Source: Paenibacillus turpanensis (GTDB taxonomy: Bacteria > Bacillota > Bacilli > Paenibacillales > YIM-B00363). Taken from it: a stretch of 64,000 nt of DNA. Made by a program: the position numbers and the translations under genes. The stretch lies in assembly GCF_011421635.1 (NCBI RefSeq), contig NZ_WTLI01000009.1, positions 62,001 to 126,000 on the forward strand, given 5' to 3'. The notes below the pieces were generated by a model, which saw nothing but the letters and a program-made list of their open reading frames with translations, was not told the origin of the DNA and did not search any database. Shown piece by piece: positions 1 through 8,523 of the stretch. The stretch's first letter is position 1; the number at the start of each line of letters is the position of its first letter.

Positions 1-642
1 AATACGGCGGCAGTAGCGCTGTTGTCCTCTGCAATTTCCACGATTATCGGTATTTTTGGCGCCATGTTCATTCACAATATCCGAAAAACACGGATGCGCA
101 GTACGGTGCTGACGTTAAACAACGTGCTCATTGTGAGTTCGGATGTCGTGATTGGGGCTTCTTTTCTAATCTTGTTCACGATGCTTGGGATAAGTTTGGG
201 CTTCTATTCCGTGCTGCTGTCTCATATCGCCTTCAGCATTCCGATTGCGGTGCTGATGATCCTTCCGAAGCTGCAGGAGATGAGTCCGACGCTTGTAGAC
301 GCGGCACGTGATCTTGGCGCCAACCGCATGAATGTGCTGTCCAAGGTTATTCTTCCGATGATTAGGCCGGGGATCTTCAGCGCTTTCTTCATGGGGCTCA
401 CGTATTCGCTGGATGATTTTGCCGTAACCTTCTTTGTAACGGGAAGCGGGTTTTCCACTCTGTCAGTTGAAATTTATTCTAGGGCGAAGCAGGGGATTTC
501 TCCTTCGATTAATGCGCTTTCTACACTGATTTTCTTAGTTACCCTTGTTCTGGTGCTGGGGTATTACTATACGCAGCGCCGAAGAACTTTAGCTGCACGG
601 GCCGCAAGAGCGGCACAGGCTGGAGGTGAGTTGGGCCAATGA
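1..642 (+). CDS. potC: Polyamine ABC transporter permease, PotC-like (5' truncated by window edge)
   Basis: Inner-membrane permease of a spermidine/putrescine-type ABC importer. The reading frame is open from base 1, with no stop before the first possible TTG at 22, and the residues ahead of it (NTAAVALL) read like the usual PotC 'NT..VA' segment, so the gene starts outside the window. 213 residues are visible, with several membrane segments. An EAA-type loop (ARDLGANRMNVLSKVILP, about residues 102-119 of the visible part) contacts the ATPase. The 3' end overlaps the next gene by 4 nt (ATGA), so the two are translationally coupled. Function is from family resemblance; the exact polyamine is inferred. 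Confidence 0.9.
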   Translation, partial: NTAAVALLSSAISTIIGIFGAMFIHNIRKTRMRSTVLTLNNVLIVSSDVVIGASFLILFTMLGISLGFYSVLLSHIAFSIPIAVLMILPKLQEMSPTLVDAARDLGANRMNVLSKVILPMIRPGIFSAFFMGLTYSLDDFAVTFFVTGSGFSTLSVEIYSRAKQGISPSINALSTLIFLVTLVLVLGYYYTQRRRTLAARAARAAQAGGELGQ

Positions 643-1712
643 AGCCTTTAGTTCGCATGTTTGCCATTGTATTTGTGGTGGCTATAGGAATCCTGTATTG
701 GATTCAATATTTGAATACGTCGGAGGGGTACTCAGGCGACAATACACTCACAGTGTACAACTGGGGGGACTACATTGATCCGGAGCTGATTGAGCAATTC
801 GAAGAGCAGTCAGGGATGAAAGTGATCTATCAGACGTTCGACTCGAATGAAGCGATGATGACGAAGATCAAGCAGGGCGGGACCGTGTACGATGTCGCCG
901 TGCCGTCCGAGTATGCGATAGACAAAATGAAACAGGAAGGCTTACTGTACAAGCTTGACCCGTCCAAGCTGCCGAATCTGGGCAACATCAATGAGCGGTT
1001 CATGGACTTGCCGTTTGATCCGGGCAACGAGTATTCGGTACCGTATTTCTGGGGGACCGTGGGCATCGTGTATAATCCGGAGCTTTTGGACGGTAAGAAG
1101 CTAACCGGCTGGAATGATCTGTGGGATGAGTCCTTACGCAATGAAATTTTGCTGGCGGATGGGGCGCGAGAGGTAATGGGCTTTGCGCTGAACAGTCTCA
1201 GCTATTCGCTTAATGATACGAATGATGATCATCTGGTGGAGGCAAAGCAAAAGCTTGAGAAGCTGACACCGAATGTAAAGGCGATCGTCGGCGACGAAAT
1301 CAAGATGCTGCTTGCTGCCGAGGAGGCGGCAATCGGGGTCGTTTGGTCGGGAGATGCTTCGGAGATCATCAGCGAGAATGAGAAGCTGGATTATGTTGTG
1401 CCTTCGGAAGGGACAAACCTGTGGTTCGACAACATGGTCATTCCTAGGACCGCTCGCAACATCGACGGCGCGCATCAGTTTATCAATTTTATGCTCGATG
1501 CCGAAGTAGCCGCACAAAATGCCGAGTATGTCGGCTATTCCACGCCGAATGAGGAGGCGCTTGCGATCATGCCGGAGGAGATCACCGAGGACGAGCGCTT
1601 TTACCCTTCGGAGGAAATGACGGCAAAGCTTGAGGTTTATGAAAACCTGGGGAAAACGATGCTCGCGAGGTACAATGAGCTGTTCTTGGAATTCAAGATG
1701 CATAGAAAGTAA
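639..1712 (+). CDS. potD: Spermidine/putrescine-binding protein, PotD-like, membrane anchored
   Basis: Extracellular solute-binding protein of the same polyamine importer, 357 aa, the usual PotD length. The mature domain begins with LTVYNWGDYIDPELIEQFE, the hallmark PotD/PotF start, and carries the YDVAVPSEY and VPYFWGTVGIVYN segments that line the polyamine site. The N-terminus is a hydrophobic helix (residues about 5-22) but there is no lipobox cysteine, so it is probably tethered by an uncleaved signal-anchor or released, instead of being a lipoprotein as most Gram-positive binding proteins are. Start ATG overlaps the permease stop. It is the last gene of the operon and a terminator follows at 1801. 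Confidence 0.95.
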   Translation: MKPLVRMFAIVFVVAIGILYWIQYLNTSEGYSGDNTLTVYNWGDYIDPELIEQFEEQSGMKVIYQTFDSNEAMMTKIKQGGTVYDVAVPSEYAIDKMKQEGLLYKLDPSKLPNLGNINERFMDLPFDPGNEYSVPYFWGTVGIVYNPELLDGKKLTGWNDLWDESLRNEILLADGAREVMGFALNSLSYSLNDTNDDHLVEAKQKLEKLTPNVKAIVGDEIKMLLAAEEAAIGVVWSGDASEIISENEKLDYVVPSEGTNLWFDNMVIPRTARNIDGAHQFINFMLDAEVAAQNAEYVGYSTPNEEALAIMPEEITEDERFYPSEEMTAKLEVYENLGKTMLARYNELFLEFKMHRK

Positions 1713-1800
1713 GTGGCGCAGACGTGAAAATGGCCACTAGGTATTGAGTGGCGTCCCAAGAATTATGTTTGTAATAGGTTAACGGAAACACAGCGGCGGA

Positions 1801-1831
1801 AAAGACTAATCCAAATGGGTTAGTCTTTTTC
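1801..1831 (+). terminator. Intrinsic terminator after potD
   Basis: A 13-bp stem (AAAAGACTAATCC paired with GGGTTAGTCTTTT, one G-T pair) closes a 4-nt loop and ends in a T run. It ends the polyamine operon. The rest of 1713-1986 shows only a small CCACT/AGTGG hairpin near 1734-1751 and no gene. Confidence 0.85.
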
Positions 1832-1986
1832 AGTTGGTGTGACAGCGCTGCCTGAGGCACGCTGGTCGCACACTCGACCGGTTACTGCCCAAGCCAGTGG
1901 AGTGAAATGGATTTTTCCTCTTTAGAACAGGGTATGATAAGCTTTACACATACAAAAATATCCAACGAAAAAGGAGGTGATGCCCA

Positions 1987-4053
1987 ATGACAACGAACAA
2001 AAAACCCAATCGATTAGCGAATGAAAAATCACCGTACCTGCTGCAGCATGCCTTCAACCCGGTAGATTGGTTTCCTTGGTCAGAGGAGGCTTTTGAAAAA
2101 GCGAATCAGGAAAACAAGCCTATCTTTTTATCTATTGGTTATTCCACTTGCCATTGGTGTCACGTCATGGAACGCGAGTCCTTCGAGGACGAGGAAGCTG
2201 CGGAGGTGCTTAACCGCGATTATATCTCGATCAAGGTCGATCGGGAGGAGCGTCCCGATGTCGACCATCTCTATATGGGCGTATGCCAAGCGCTGACAGG
2301 ACAGGGCGGGTGGCCGCTAACGATCTTGATGACGCCGGATAAAGAGGCGTTTTTTGCCGGCACTTATTTTCCGAAGCGCAGGCGCCACGGCCGAATCGGC
2401 CTCATTGAGCTGCTGGAGCAGGTGGCGGCGAAATGGAAGGACGATCGCGGCGAGGTCGTCGATTCCGCCCGCAAGATCATGGAAAGCACGGCGAGGCGGA
2501 CGCTCTCGACCAAGGCGGGAGAGGTTTCGCTGGAGCTGCTGGACCAAGCGTACAGCGAGTATGGCCAAACGTTTGACGAAACGTATGGCGGTTTTGGCGA
2601 GGCGCCGAAGTTTCCGACGCCGCATCATCTCATGTTCCTGCTTCGTTATTACCATCGAACGGGAAAGGAGCATGCGCTGCTCATGGTCGAAAAGACACTA
2701 GACGGCATGCACCGGGGCGGCTTATATGACCATGTCGGATTCGGCTTTACCCGGTATTCGACCGACGAGCAGTGGCTCGTACCGCATTTTGAAAAAATGC
2801 TCTACGATAATGCTTTATTGGCCATGGCTTATACCGAGGCGTACCAGGTTACGGGCAAGCCGAAGTATTCAGGAATCGCCGAGCAAATTTTCACTTATGT
2901 GCTGCGGGATATGACCGATCAGGAGGGCGGGTTTTACAGCGCGGAGGATGCCGATTCGGAAGGCGAGGAAGGAAAGTTCTACGTCTGGTCAGAGGACGAA
3001 GTGCTGAAGGTGCTGGGACCGGAGCTTGGTGAGCTGTTTTGCGAGGTGTATGACATTACGGCGGAGGGCAATTTTGAAGGACACCACAGCATTCCGAATC
3101 TGCTTCAAGCGTCGCTTTCCCGGCTTGCCGCTACCCGAAGTGTGACCGAGGAAGCGCTGACGGCTCAGCTGGAGCAGGCCCGCGAACAGCTGTTTCAGCA
3201 TCGGGAGCAGCGGGTTCATCCAGGCAAAGACGATAAAGTACTGACGTCCTGGAATGCGCTGATGATTGCGGCGTTGGCCAAGGGGGCAAGAGCATTCGAT
3301 AAGCCGGAATACGCCTACGCCGCAGAGCGAGCTGCACACTTTGTGCTGACGCGGCTGCGCCGGGAGGATGGAAGGCTTCTTGCCCGCTGGCGGGACGGGG
3401 AAGCGGCGTTTCCGGGGTATATCGATGACTACGCATTTATGGTATGGGCGCTGATCGAGCTGTATGAAACGACGTTTGACATCAGCTGGATGAAGATAGC
3501 ACTAGAGCTGAACGAGGATATGATCCGGTTGTTTTGGGATGAAAAAGACGGAGGATTTTATTTCTACGGGAGCGACGGCGAGCAGCTGCCCAGCCGAATG
3601 AAGGAAATATACGATGGTGCGATTCCTTCGGGCAATTCGGTGGCCGCGTATAACATAATCCGTCTTGCAAAGTATACGGATCGCGCACCGCTAAAAGAGC
3701 TTGCCGACCGTCAGCTTGCCGCGTTTGGCGGAACCGTACAAACGTATCCGCCGGGACATTCGATGTTCATGATCGCAATGGATTTCGCCCTGAGTCCCGG
3801 CAGTGAGATTGTCATAGCGGGTCAAGAAGGAGACGAAGAGCGTGCCAAAATGAAGCGGGTGGTCCGTGAGCGTTTTCTGCCGAATGCAATTGTCGTGCAG
3901 ACGCGAGAAGAGCCGCAGCCGGAATGGGGGGATTTGTTTCCGTTTACCGCAGGAAAGCACGCATTGGAAGGGAATGCAACCGCATATGTATGCTCGGGAT
4001 ATGCCTGCCAAGCACCGGTTGGTACGTCCGGAGACCTGATAAAACAGCTGTAG
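1987..4053 (+). CDS. DUF255 thioredoxin-domain protein (YyaL/SPATA20 family)
   Basis: Protein of 688 aa with an N-terminal thioredoxin-like DUF255 domain (about residues 4-165) followed by a long alpha/alpha-barrel region of the six-hairpin glycosidase type. The signature CHWCHVM lies near residue 55, with a CxxC that could be redox active, and the conserved GGWPL follows. Family members are widespread; their substrate is not established and a carbohydrate or redox role is only inferred. Start ATG sits 6 nt after AAGGAGGTGA (1971-1980), a near-perfect ribosome binding site. It appears monocistronic, flanked by terminators at 1801 and 4065. Confidence 0.93.
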   Translation: MTTNKKPNRLANEKSPYLLQHAFNPVDWFPWSEEAFEKANQENKPIFLSIGYSTCHWCHVMERESFEDEEAAEVLNRDYISIKVDREERPDVDHLYMGVCQALTGQGGWPLTILMTPDKEAFFAGTYFPKRRRHGRIGLIELLEQVAAKWKDDRGEVVDSARKIMESTARRTLSTKAGEVSLELLDQAYSEYGQTFDETYGGFGEAPKFPTPHHLMFLLRYYHRTGKEHALLMVEKTLDGMHRGGLYDHVGFGFTRYSTDEQWLVPHFEKMLYDNALLAMAYTEAYQVTGKPKYSGIAEQIFTYVLRDMTDQEGGFYSAEDADSEGEEGKFYVWSEDEVLKVLGPELGELFCEVYDITAEGNFEGHHSIPNLLQASLSRLAATRSVTEEALTAQLEQAREQLFQHREQRVHPGKDDKVLTSWNALMIAALAKGARAFDKPEYAYAAERAAHFVLTRLRREDGRLLARWRDGEAAFPGYIDDYAFMVWALIELYETTFDISWMKIALELNEDMIRLFWDEKDGGFYFYGSDGEQLPSRMKEIYDGAIPSGNSVAAYNIIRLAKYTDRAPLKELADRQLAAFGGTVQTYPPGHSMFMIAMDFALSPGSEIVIAGQEGDEERAKMKRVVRERFLPNAIVVQTREEPQPEWGDLFPFTAGKHALEGNATAYVCSGYACQAPVGTSGDLIKQL

Positions 4054-4064
4054 CATAGACGTGG

Positions 4065-4114
4065 AAAAAAGCTGACTTTACCCCTAGTACACGAGGGAGA
4101 AGGTCAGCTTTTTT
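4065..4114. terminator. Bidirectional intrinsic terminator
   Basis: AAAAAAGCTGAC-TTT pairs with AAGGTCAGCTTTTTT across a 20-nt loop; A tract on one side and T tract on the other, so it can end the DUF255 gene from the left and the minus-strand unit from the right. Confidence 0.8.
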
Positions 4115-4139
4115 CAAGAGAGGGAGCACAGCATCCACT

Positions 4140-4298
4140 TTACACCTTTTCAGATGTTTGCTCCTTGGCTTGGAACGCAGCTCTTTCGGATTTCATTTGG
4201 ATATCCGTCTCATTGCTTTCTTTGGCCGAGGTTGCAGGCGTGTCGGCAGTTGCAGAGGTAATCCGTCCAGTACGGTCGTGCTGATTTTGATTGGTCAT
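4140..4298 (-). CDS. Hypothetical 52-aa hydrophilic protein
   Basis: Short minus-strand frame beginning ATG at 4298 and ending TAA at 4140, with AAAGGATGG about 9 nt upstream as a fair ribosome binding site. The product (starting MTNQNQHDRTGRIT) is polar, rich in T, S, A, E and K, with no membrane segment and no family I recognise. It lies downstream of the nitrate transporter on the same strand and ends just before the bidirectional terminator, which supports it being transcribed. The composition is compatible with a small spore or stress protein, but that is speculation. Confidence 0.4.
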   Translation of the reverse strand: MTNQNQHDRTGRITSATADTPATSAKESNETDIQMKSERAAFQAKEQTSEKV

Positions 4299-4300
4299 GG

Positions 4301-4462
4301 TTACGTTCCATCCTTTGCTATTTCAAAAATATTACGGATCCGCATCGGGATTCCCACGTGTATCTTTTCCAAGTCATTGAGGAATTATGTTGCAGAGGAA
4401 CTTCGTTCCATAGGAAAAAGCACGTGTCGGGTTTCCCCTTCACGAGCTTTCGATGGATTCAT
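4301..4462 (-). other. Possible decayed small frame between narK and the 52-aa ORF
   Basis: Downstream of narK one minus-strand frame reads 25 codons from ATG at 4462 to a TAA, then continues in the same frame for another 27 codons to a TAA at 4301. The second part (FLNDLEKIHVGIPMRIRNIF) looks protein-like. It could be a small gene broken by one nonsense codon, or chance. No family recognised. Confidence 0.15.
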
Positions 4463-4480
4463 GCTGGTGATAAACCGGCA

Positions 4481-5782
4481 TTATTTTTTCGCTGTGAATA
4501 CTTTTACTTCCGCCCGCTTGCTTTGGTAGTACCACCAATTGATTGCGATCGCGGCTGCATAGAAAAGGATAAAGATGTAAAAAGCTGTTGTATACGTTCC
4601 GGTGGACTTGATGGACCAGCCGAAAAGCTTAGGAATAAAGAACGAACCATAAGCTGCGAACGCTGCGGTAAATCCAAGGACAGGTGCGGCTTCCTTTTGC
4701 GAGAAAATATAAGGGATCATTTGGAAGGTTGAGCCCGAACCGGTACCTGCTGCAAGGAACAGGACGAGGAAGGCAGCCAAAAATCCGCCAAAATGATTGA
4801 TTTGAATGAAATAGGTAACTGCTAAGGATCCTAATCCCATCACAGTTAATACAAAGGCTGTTACTTTTTCTCCGCCAATTTTGTCGGAAATGTAGCCCCC
4901 TACCGGACGTGCGGCTGCTGCGATAAAAGCGCCAAGGAAAGCAAGAGAAACATGCTGCGGAAACTGTGCTTTTAAGAGCAGCGGGAACGCAGCCGAAAAG
5001 CCGATGAAGGAACCGAAGGTTGCAACATATAAGAAGGTCATAACCCAAGTATGCTTGCGCTTTACAATAACGAATTGCTCTTTCATCGATTGTTTGCCGC
5101 CAGGCAAATTATCCATACCGAACATCGCTACAACCGTCATAATGAGGATCGGAATGACCCAGATGAAAGCTGCGTTTTGCAGCCATATTTCTTGTCCATT
5201 CTTTAACAGCTGGCCCTCGCCGCCGATAAAGGCAAACGTGCCAGTTGTAATAATAAGCGGAGTTACAAATTGAACGACGGAAACCCCCATGTTTCCTAAA
5301 CCGCCGTTAATGCCAAGCGCCGTTCCTTTTTCCTTCTTCGGATAAAATAACGAGATGTTGGCGAGCGAAGATGAGAAATTTCCTCCGCCAAGTCCGCACA
5401 ATGCCGCTAAGATCAGCATCACGGAATACGGTGTATCCGGATTTTGGACAGCGATGCCGATTCCGATTGCCGGAATCATCAATACTGCGGTAGAAATTAC
5501 GGTCCAATTCCGTCCACCAACGATGCCGACGGCAAAGGTATATACAAACCGCAGTGTGGCTCCAACCAATCCGGGAATAGCGGCTAGGGTGAAGAGCTGA
5601 TCTTGGGAAAAGTTAAATCCGATATCGTTTAAGCGAACAGCCGCGACAGACCAGATCTGCCATACAATAAACGCTAGCATAAGGGAAGGGACGGAGATCC
5701 ACAGGTTGCGGGTTGCGTGGCGTTTTCCCTCTGACATCCAAAAATCGTTGTTTTCAGGTTCCCATCTTGATATTCGTGGCAT
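4481..5782 (-). CDS. narK: Nitrate/nitrite MFS transporter NarK
   Basis: Twelve-helix major facilitator protein (433 aa) of the NarK/NasA nitrate-nitrite porter family. The two nitrate signatures are visible: GLGGGNFSSSLANIS (about residues 130-144) and GINGGLGNMGVSVVQF (about 157-172), plus GGRNWT after helix 3. It imports nitrate and/or exports nitrite. The start ATG follows AGGAGGT with 8-nt spacing. No nitrate reductase gene lies in the window, so its partner enzymes are elsewhere. The upstream FNR-type promoter indicates use under oxygen limitation. Confidence 0.95.
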   Translation of the reverse strand: MPRISRWEPENNDFWMSEGKRHATRNLWISVPSLMLAFIVWQIWSVAAVRLNDIGFNFSQDQLFTLAAIPGLVGATLRFVYTFAVGIVGGRNWTVISTAVLMIPAIGIGIAVQNPDTPYSVMLILAALCGLGGGNFSSSLANISLFYPKKEKGTALGINGGLGNMGVSVVQFVTPLIITTGTFAFIGGEGQLLKNGQEIWLQNAAFIWVIPILIMTVVAMFGMDNLPGGKQSMKEQFVIVKRKHTWVMTFLYVATFGSFIGFSAAFPLLLKAQFPQHVSLAFLGAFIAAAARPVGGYISDKIGGEKVTAFVLTVMGLGSLAVTYFIQINHFGGFLAAFLVLFLAAGTGSGSTFQMIPYIFSQKEAAPVLGFTAAFAAYGSFFIPKLFGWSIKSTGTYTTAFYIFILFYAAAIAINWWYYQSKRAEVKVFTAKK

Positions 5783-5864
5783 CGTAAAAACCTCCTAGTA
5801 TAGTTCAAAGCTCTTGCTGGCTTCCAGTCCGATGGTCTGTAAAGCATCAGGTGGTCATGAAAGG

Positions 5865-5908
5865 ATTATAGCGTCGATGGGAACGACCTAGCTGTAGCTT
5901 ATATCACA
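5865..5908 (-). promoter_or_regulatory. FNR-type box plus sigma-A -10 driving narK
   Basis: On the minus strand TGTGATATAAGCTACA (5908-5893) matches the Bacillus FNR/Crp consensus TGTGA-N6-TCACA with two mismatches. It is followed by a perfect TATAAT (5870-5865). Taking the start site about 7 nt after the -10 (near 5858) puts the box centre at about -42, the class II activator position used at B. subtilis narK. Function is inferred from this geometry. Confidence 0.65.
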
Positions 5909-5933
5909 GCGTTTTTTTCGAAGAGGTGAATAT

Positions 5934-5963
5934 AAAAAAAGCCCGGCAGGGGATCTGCCAGGC
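5934..5963 (-). terminator. Intrinsic terminator of the pectate lyase gene
   Basis: Minus-strand GCCTGGCAG ... CTGCCGGGC stem (one G-U pair, 5-nt loop) followed by seven T. It isolates the lyase gene from narK transcription. Confidence 0.85.
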
Positions 5964-5998
5964 TTTCGAGGTATGGAACGACAGGCTAGAGCATTACT

Positions 5999-7321
5999 TT
6001 ACTCCAGCTCTAAGGAGAATTGGTGAAGCCACTCGTCGATGCCGTTTGAAGGAACGGTAAGCTTACGGTATACCGGAGTTGCCTTTGGATACCCGCCGAC
6101 TTCGTTCTGGCTGTTGAGCAGCTTGCCGGTGCCGTTCAGCGTCTCCGAAACGATTCGCTTGTCAACGCTATCCCTGTCCTTCGGACGAGCCCCTGCATGC
6201 TGCGTTACATACGTCAGCACTTCGGAGGAGCGGCGGACAGTCAAACCGGCGGACGGCCAGGAAGGTTTAGAGCTGAGCGTTTTGACGCCGCCGAATGTCA
6301 AGGGAACCGCTTGACCGGAGCGGTTCAGCGCGGTGTTATCATCCATATAGGCCTCGCCGCTGTTTGAATTCGTTCCAACCAATCCTAGGCCGGAGACCGT
6401 ATTCGCTCCGTGCTTCATATAATTGCCGACAACGCTGACCTTCGGTCCTTGAGGCGTGATCGAGGAGGAAGTCCATTCCCCGGGAACGTAGCCGAGGCGA
6501 ATCGCCCATTTACCGGGATTATGAATGACGTTATTGACGACAACTCCGCTGGCAAAGCCTTTGAACCAAGGATTTCGTTCATAATTATGGGCAAAAAGAT
6601 TCCCGACAATGGCTGCATCGGTTACGTAATCGTGGATGAGAGTACCCATGGAATGCGGACCCTTCTTATGTACCGAGTCATGCAGACCCTCGGCAATAAT
6701 GTTGTTGCTGAACGTCAGCTTCCGGGAGGTGCCGGACGTGCCGTTAAAGCGCGGTCCGCTGGCCGACAACGTCTCGTCAACGCCCCATGCGAACGAGCAG
6801 TGATCGATGACAATGTTATAGGCGTTTGCGCCGTAAGTCGAAACGTCGGGCTCGTAGCCGCTGCCTTTTGCCGCCCCGGCGTCACCCATTCGAAAGCGGA
6901 TATGCTTCATCAGCACATCGTGAGTGGAGATCCGCATGCCGCCGCGAATGAGAGTAATGCCTGGAGAGGGTGCTGTCTGACCGGCGATTGTGACAAACGG
7001 CTCGGAGATTTCCAAGGTTTGGCGATTTAGATCGATCACCCCGCCCACTTCAAAGACGATAATGCGCGGTCCCTTGGCAGCCAGAGCCGCTTTGAGCGAT
7101 CCGGGGCCATCCGCGTTCAGGTTGGTAACCTTAATGACGGTTCCGCCGCGGCCGGCAGGGGAGTCTACTCCGAAGCCTTCGGCTCCGGGAAATACTCGAA
7201 CCGGGTCCGCAGCGGAGCTTGAGCCGGCCGGTGCGGCGAACATCGCTGTGAGCAGAAGGGCAGAGCAAAGGATGGAAGGGAGCAGCTTGCGGGAAAACGG
7301 TCGATAAAATTTCTTCAACAT
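5999..7321 (-). CDS. Secreted pectate lyase, right-handed beta-helix
   Basis: Exported 440-aa polysaccharide lyase of the pectate lyase (PL1-like) beta-helix type. A Sec signal peptide (MLKKFYRPFSRKLLPSILCS, then a hydrophobic core ending near AGSSSAA) precedes the catalytic domain, which opens with VFPGAEGFGVDSPAGRGG and continues VTNLNADGPGSLKAAL and IIVFEVGGVIDL, the family's standard N-terminal block. NIVIDHCSFAWGVDETLS is the calcium-site/active-cleft strand. Start chosen at ATG 7321 because AAAGGAGGCG lies 6 nt upstream; a longer frame exists but lacks a site. A cre-like element lies upstream and the gene is monocistronic. The precise PL subfamily is not certain. Confidence 0.88.
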   Translation of the reverse strand: MLKKFYRPFSRKLLPSILCSALLLTAMFAAPAGSSSAADPVRVFPGAEGFGVDSPAGRGGTVIKVTNLNADGPGSLKAALAAKGPRIIVFEVGGVIDLNRQTLEISEPFVTIAGQTAPSPGITLIRGGMRISTHDVLMKHIRFRMGDAGAAKGSGYEPDVSTYGANAYNIVIDHCSFAWGVDETLSASGPRFNGTSGTSRKLTFSNNIIAEGLHDSVHKKGPHSMGTLIHDYVTDAAIVGNLFAHNYERNPWFKGFASGVVVNNVIHNPGKWAIRLGYVPGEWTSSSITPQGPKVSVVGNYMKHGANTVSGLGLVGTNSNSGEAYMDDNTALNRSGQAVPLTFGGVKTLSSKPSWPSAGLTVRRSSEVLTYVTQHAGARPKDRDSVDKRIVSETLNGTGKLLNSQNEVGGYPKATPVYRKLTVPSNGIDEWLHQFSLELE

Positions 7322-7464
7322 CGTAACGCCTCCTTTGAAAATAAGAATAGTGTGATGAGCTAAAAGCGGTTGCGGCATTTCCTCCTTTCTTGATGGATAC
7401 GCGGCACAAGAAATGTACTCTTTTTCCGTATACCATATATAGTAAAATCACACAACAATTATTT

Positions 7465-7478
7465 ATAAAACGCTTACA
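7465..7478 (-). promoter_or_regulatory. Putative catabolite-responsive element (cre) upstream of the pectate lyase
   Basis: Minus strand TGTAAGCGTTTTAT matches 12 of 14 positions of the CcpA site TGWAANCGNTNWCA. A possible extended -10 promoter lies just downstream (TTGTGT, 17 nt, TATACG preceded by TGG). This would give sugar repression of the lyase, as is usual for plant-polymer enzymes. Apart from these elements and the terminator at 7531, region 7322-7597 shows nothing. Confidence 0.45.
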
Positions 7479-7530
7479 AATTGGATCGGCTAAGAAACTG
7501 CAGGACGGCCGGCACATGTACATGGGTAAC

Positions 7531-7559
7531 AAAAAAAGCAGCCTTCGGGCTGCTTTTTT
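7531..7559. terminator. Strong bidirectional terminator
   Basis: AAAAAAAGCAGCC, a TTCG-type tetraloop region, then GGCTGCTTTTTT: a near-perfect hairpin with A and T tracts on both sides. It ends the minus-strand GNAT gene. Confidence 0.9.
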
Positions 7560-7597
7560 GTGGCGAGGAAAGAAACCTTTGGATAGGATGATGCGGG

Positions 7598-8482
7598 TTA
7601 CAGTCTTTGCGAATAGTACTCAAAGCTAGAAACCGGGCGGAATCCGCAGGATTCGTAAAGGCGGAGTGCTTGATCATTGACGGCGTTTACTTCCAGCCAT
7701 AGGTTGGTGTAGCCTTCCGCGATGAGGGTGGACACGGTCTGCTTTAATATGGCTCTCCCAAGCCCCCGGCCGCGATGGGCCGAATCAACGACAAAGCCGA
7801 AAATTCCGGCTCCGTGGGTATCCTTCATGAGTCGAATCGTTCCAATCGGCTCTCCTTTGTAGTGGGCCATATAGGTATGGTCCGTGGTGCTCTCCAGTGT
7901 GGATTCGAGATATGGGCGGGAGAGCAGCTCGCTCATGCCGAATCCATCCTGCATCAGATCGATAAGCCGGGCAAGATCGGACTTTGAAGCGGGGATAAGG
8001 GCGATGCTTTCCTCCGATGACGGCGAATCGCCGGTACCAATCGCAGCAGCGGTGCTGTCATACCGCATCAAATGCTCCGTATGCGTATATTGCAGCTTAC
8101 GGGATTTGGCATAGCCGATTGCCCCGATGGAAGCGGAGGGACAGATGTACAGCAGCTCTTCGGCACCACGGGAAAGCGCCTCAGCTTTTACCCGCTCGGC
8201 AAGGAGGCGGAATACGCCGTTCTGTCTGCAATCCGGGTGCACCATGCCGCTAACCTCAATCGTTTCACTGCCGGGAAATGCATAAAGCCCGACAAATCCG
8301 ACTAAGCTTTCTCCGTCAAAGGCGAGAAAATCGTCACCAACGCCGGAATCCCGGCTTTCGAGCATATCCCAATTCAGCTTCAAAGGAAAAAGATCCGCCT
8401 TCAAGCATTGCTGCTCGAGCTGGCGGATCATCGTCAGGTCTTGTTCCGTTAAACCGAAGCGCTGTTCGATTTGAATTGGCAA
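7598..8482 (-). CDS. Tandem GNAT-family N-acetyltransferase
   Basis: Cytoplasmic protein of 294 aa with two acetyl-CoA-dependent GNAT domains. The N-terminal one (about 1-140) has GMVHPDCRQNGVFRLL as its acetyl-CoA loop. The C-terminal one (about 155-294) has the better P-loop FVVDSAHRGRGLGRAIL and the usual YTNLWLEVNAVNDQALRLYESCGF tail, so the second domain is probably the active one. The acceptor is unknown. The start is the TTG at 8482, immediately after in-frame stops, with a weak ribosome binding site. It lies 41 nt behind the GH18 gene, so the two are probably co-transcribed. Confidence 0.88.
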   Translation of the reverse strand: MPIQIEQRFGLTEQDLTMIRQLEQQCLKADLFPLKLNWDMLESRDSGVGDDFLAFDGESLVGFVGLYAFPGSETIEVSGMVHPDCRQNGVFRLLAERVKAEALSRGAEELLYICPSASIGAIGYAKSRKLQYTHTEHLMRYDSTAAAIGTGDSPSSEESIALIPASKSDLARLIDLMQDGFGMSELLSRPYLESTLESTTDHTYMAHYKGEPIGTIRLMKDTHGAGIFGFVVDSAHRGRGLGRAILKQTVSTLIAEGYTNLWLEVNAVNDQALRLYESCGFRPVSSFEYYSQRL

Positions 8483-8523
8483 GATTTATCAATCCATTCT
8501 ATATCTATTAATGTTCCGTTCGT

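Noticed and set aside
4158..4529. 123-aa plus-strand frame upstream of the narK 3' end
   Set aside because: No ribosome binding site, irregular composition, and it overlaps narK and the better-supported minus-strand frame.
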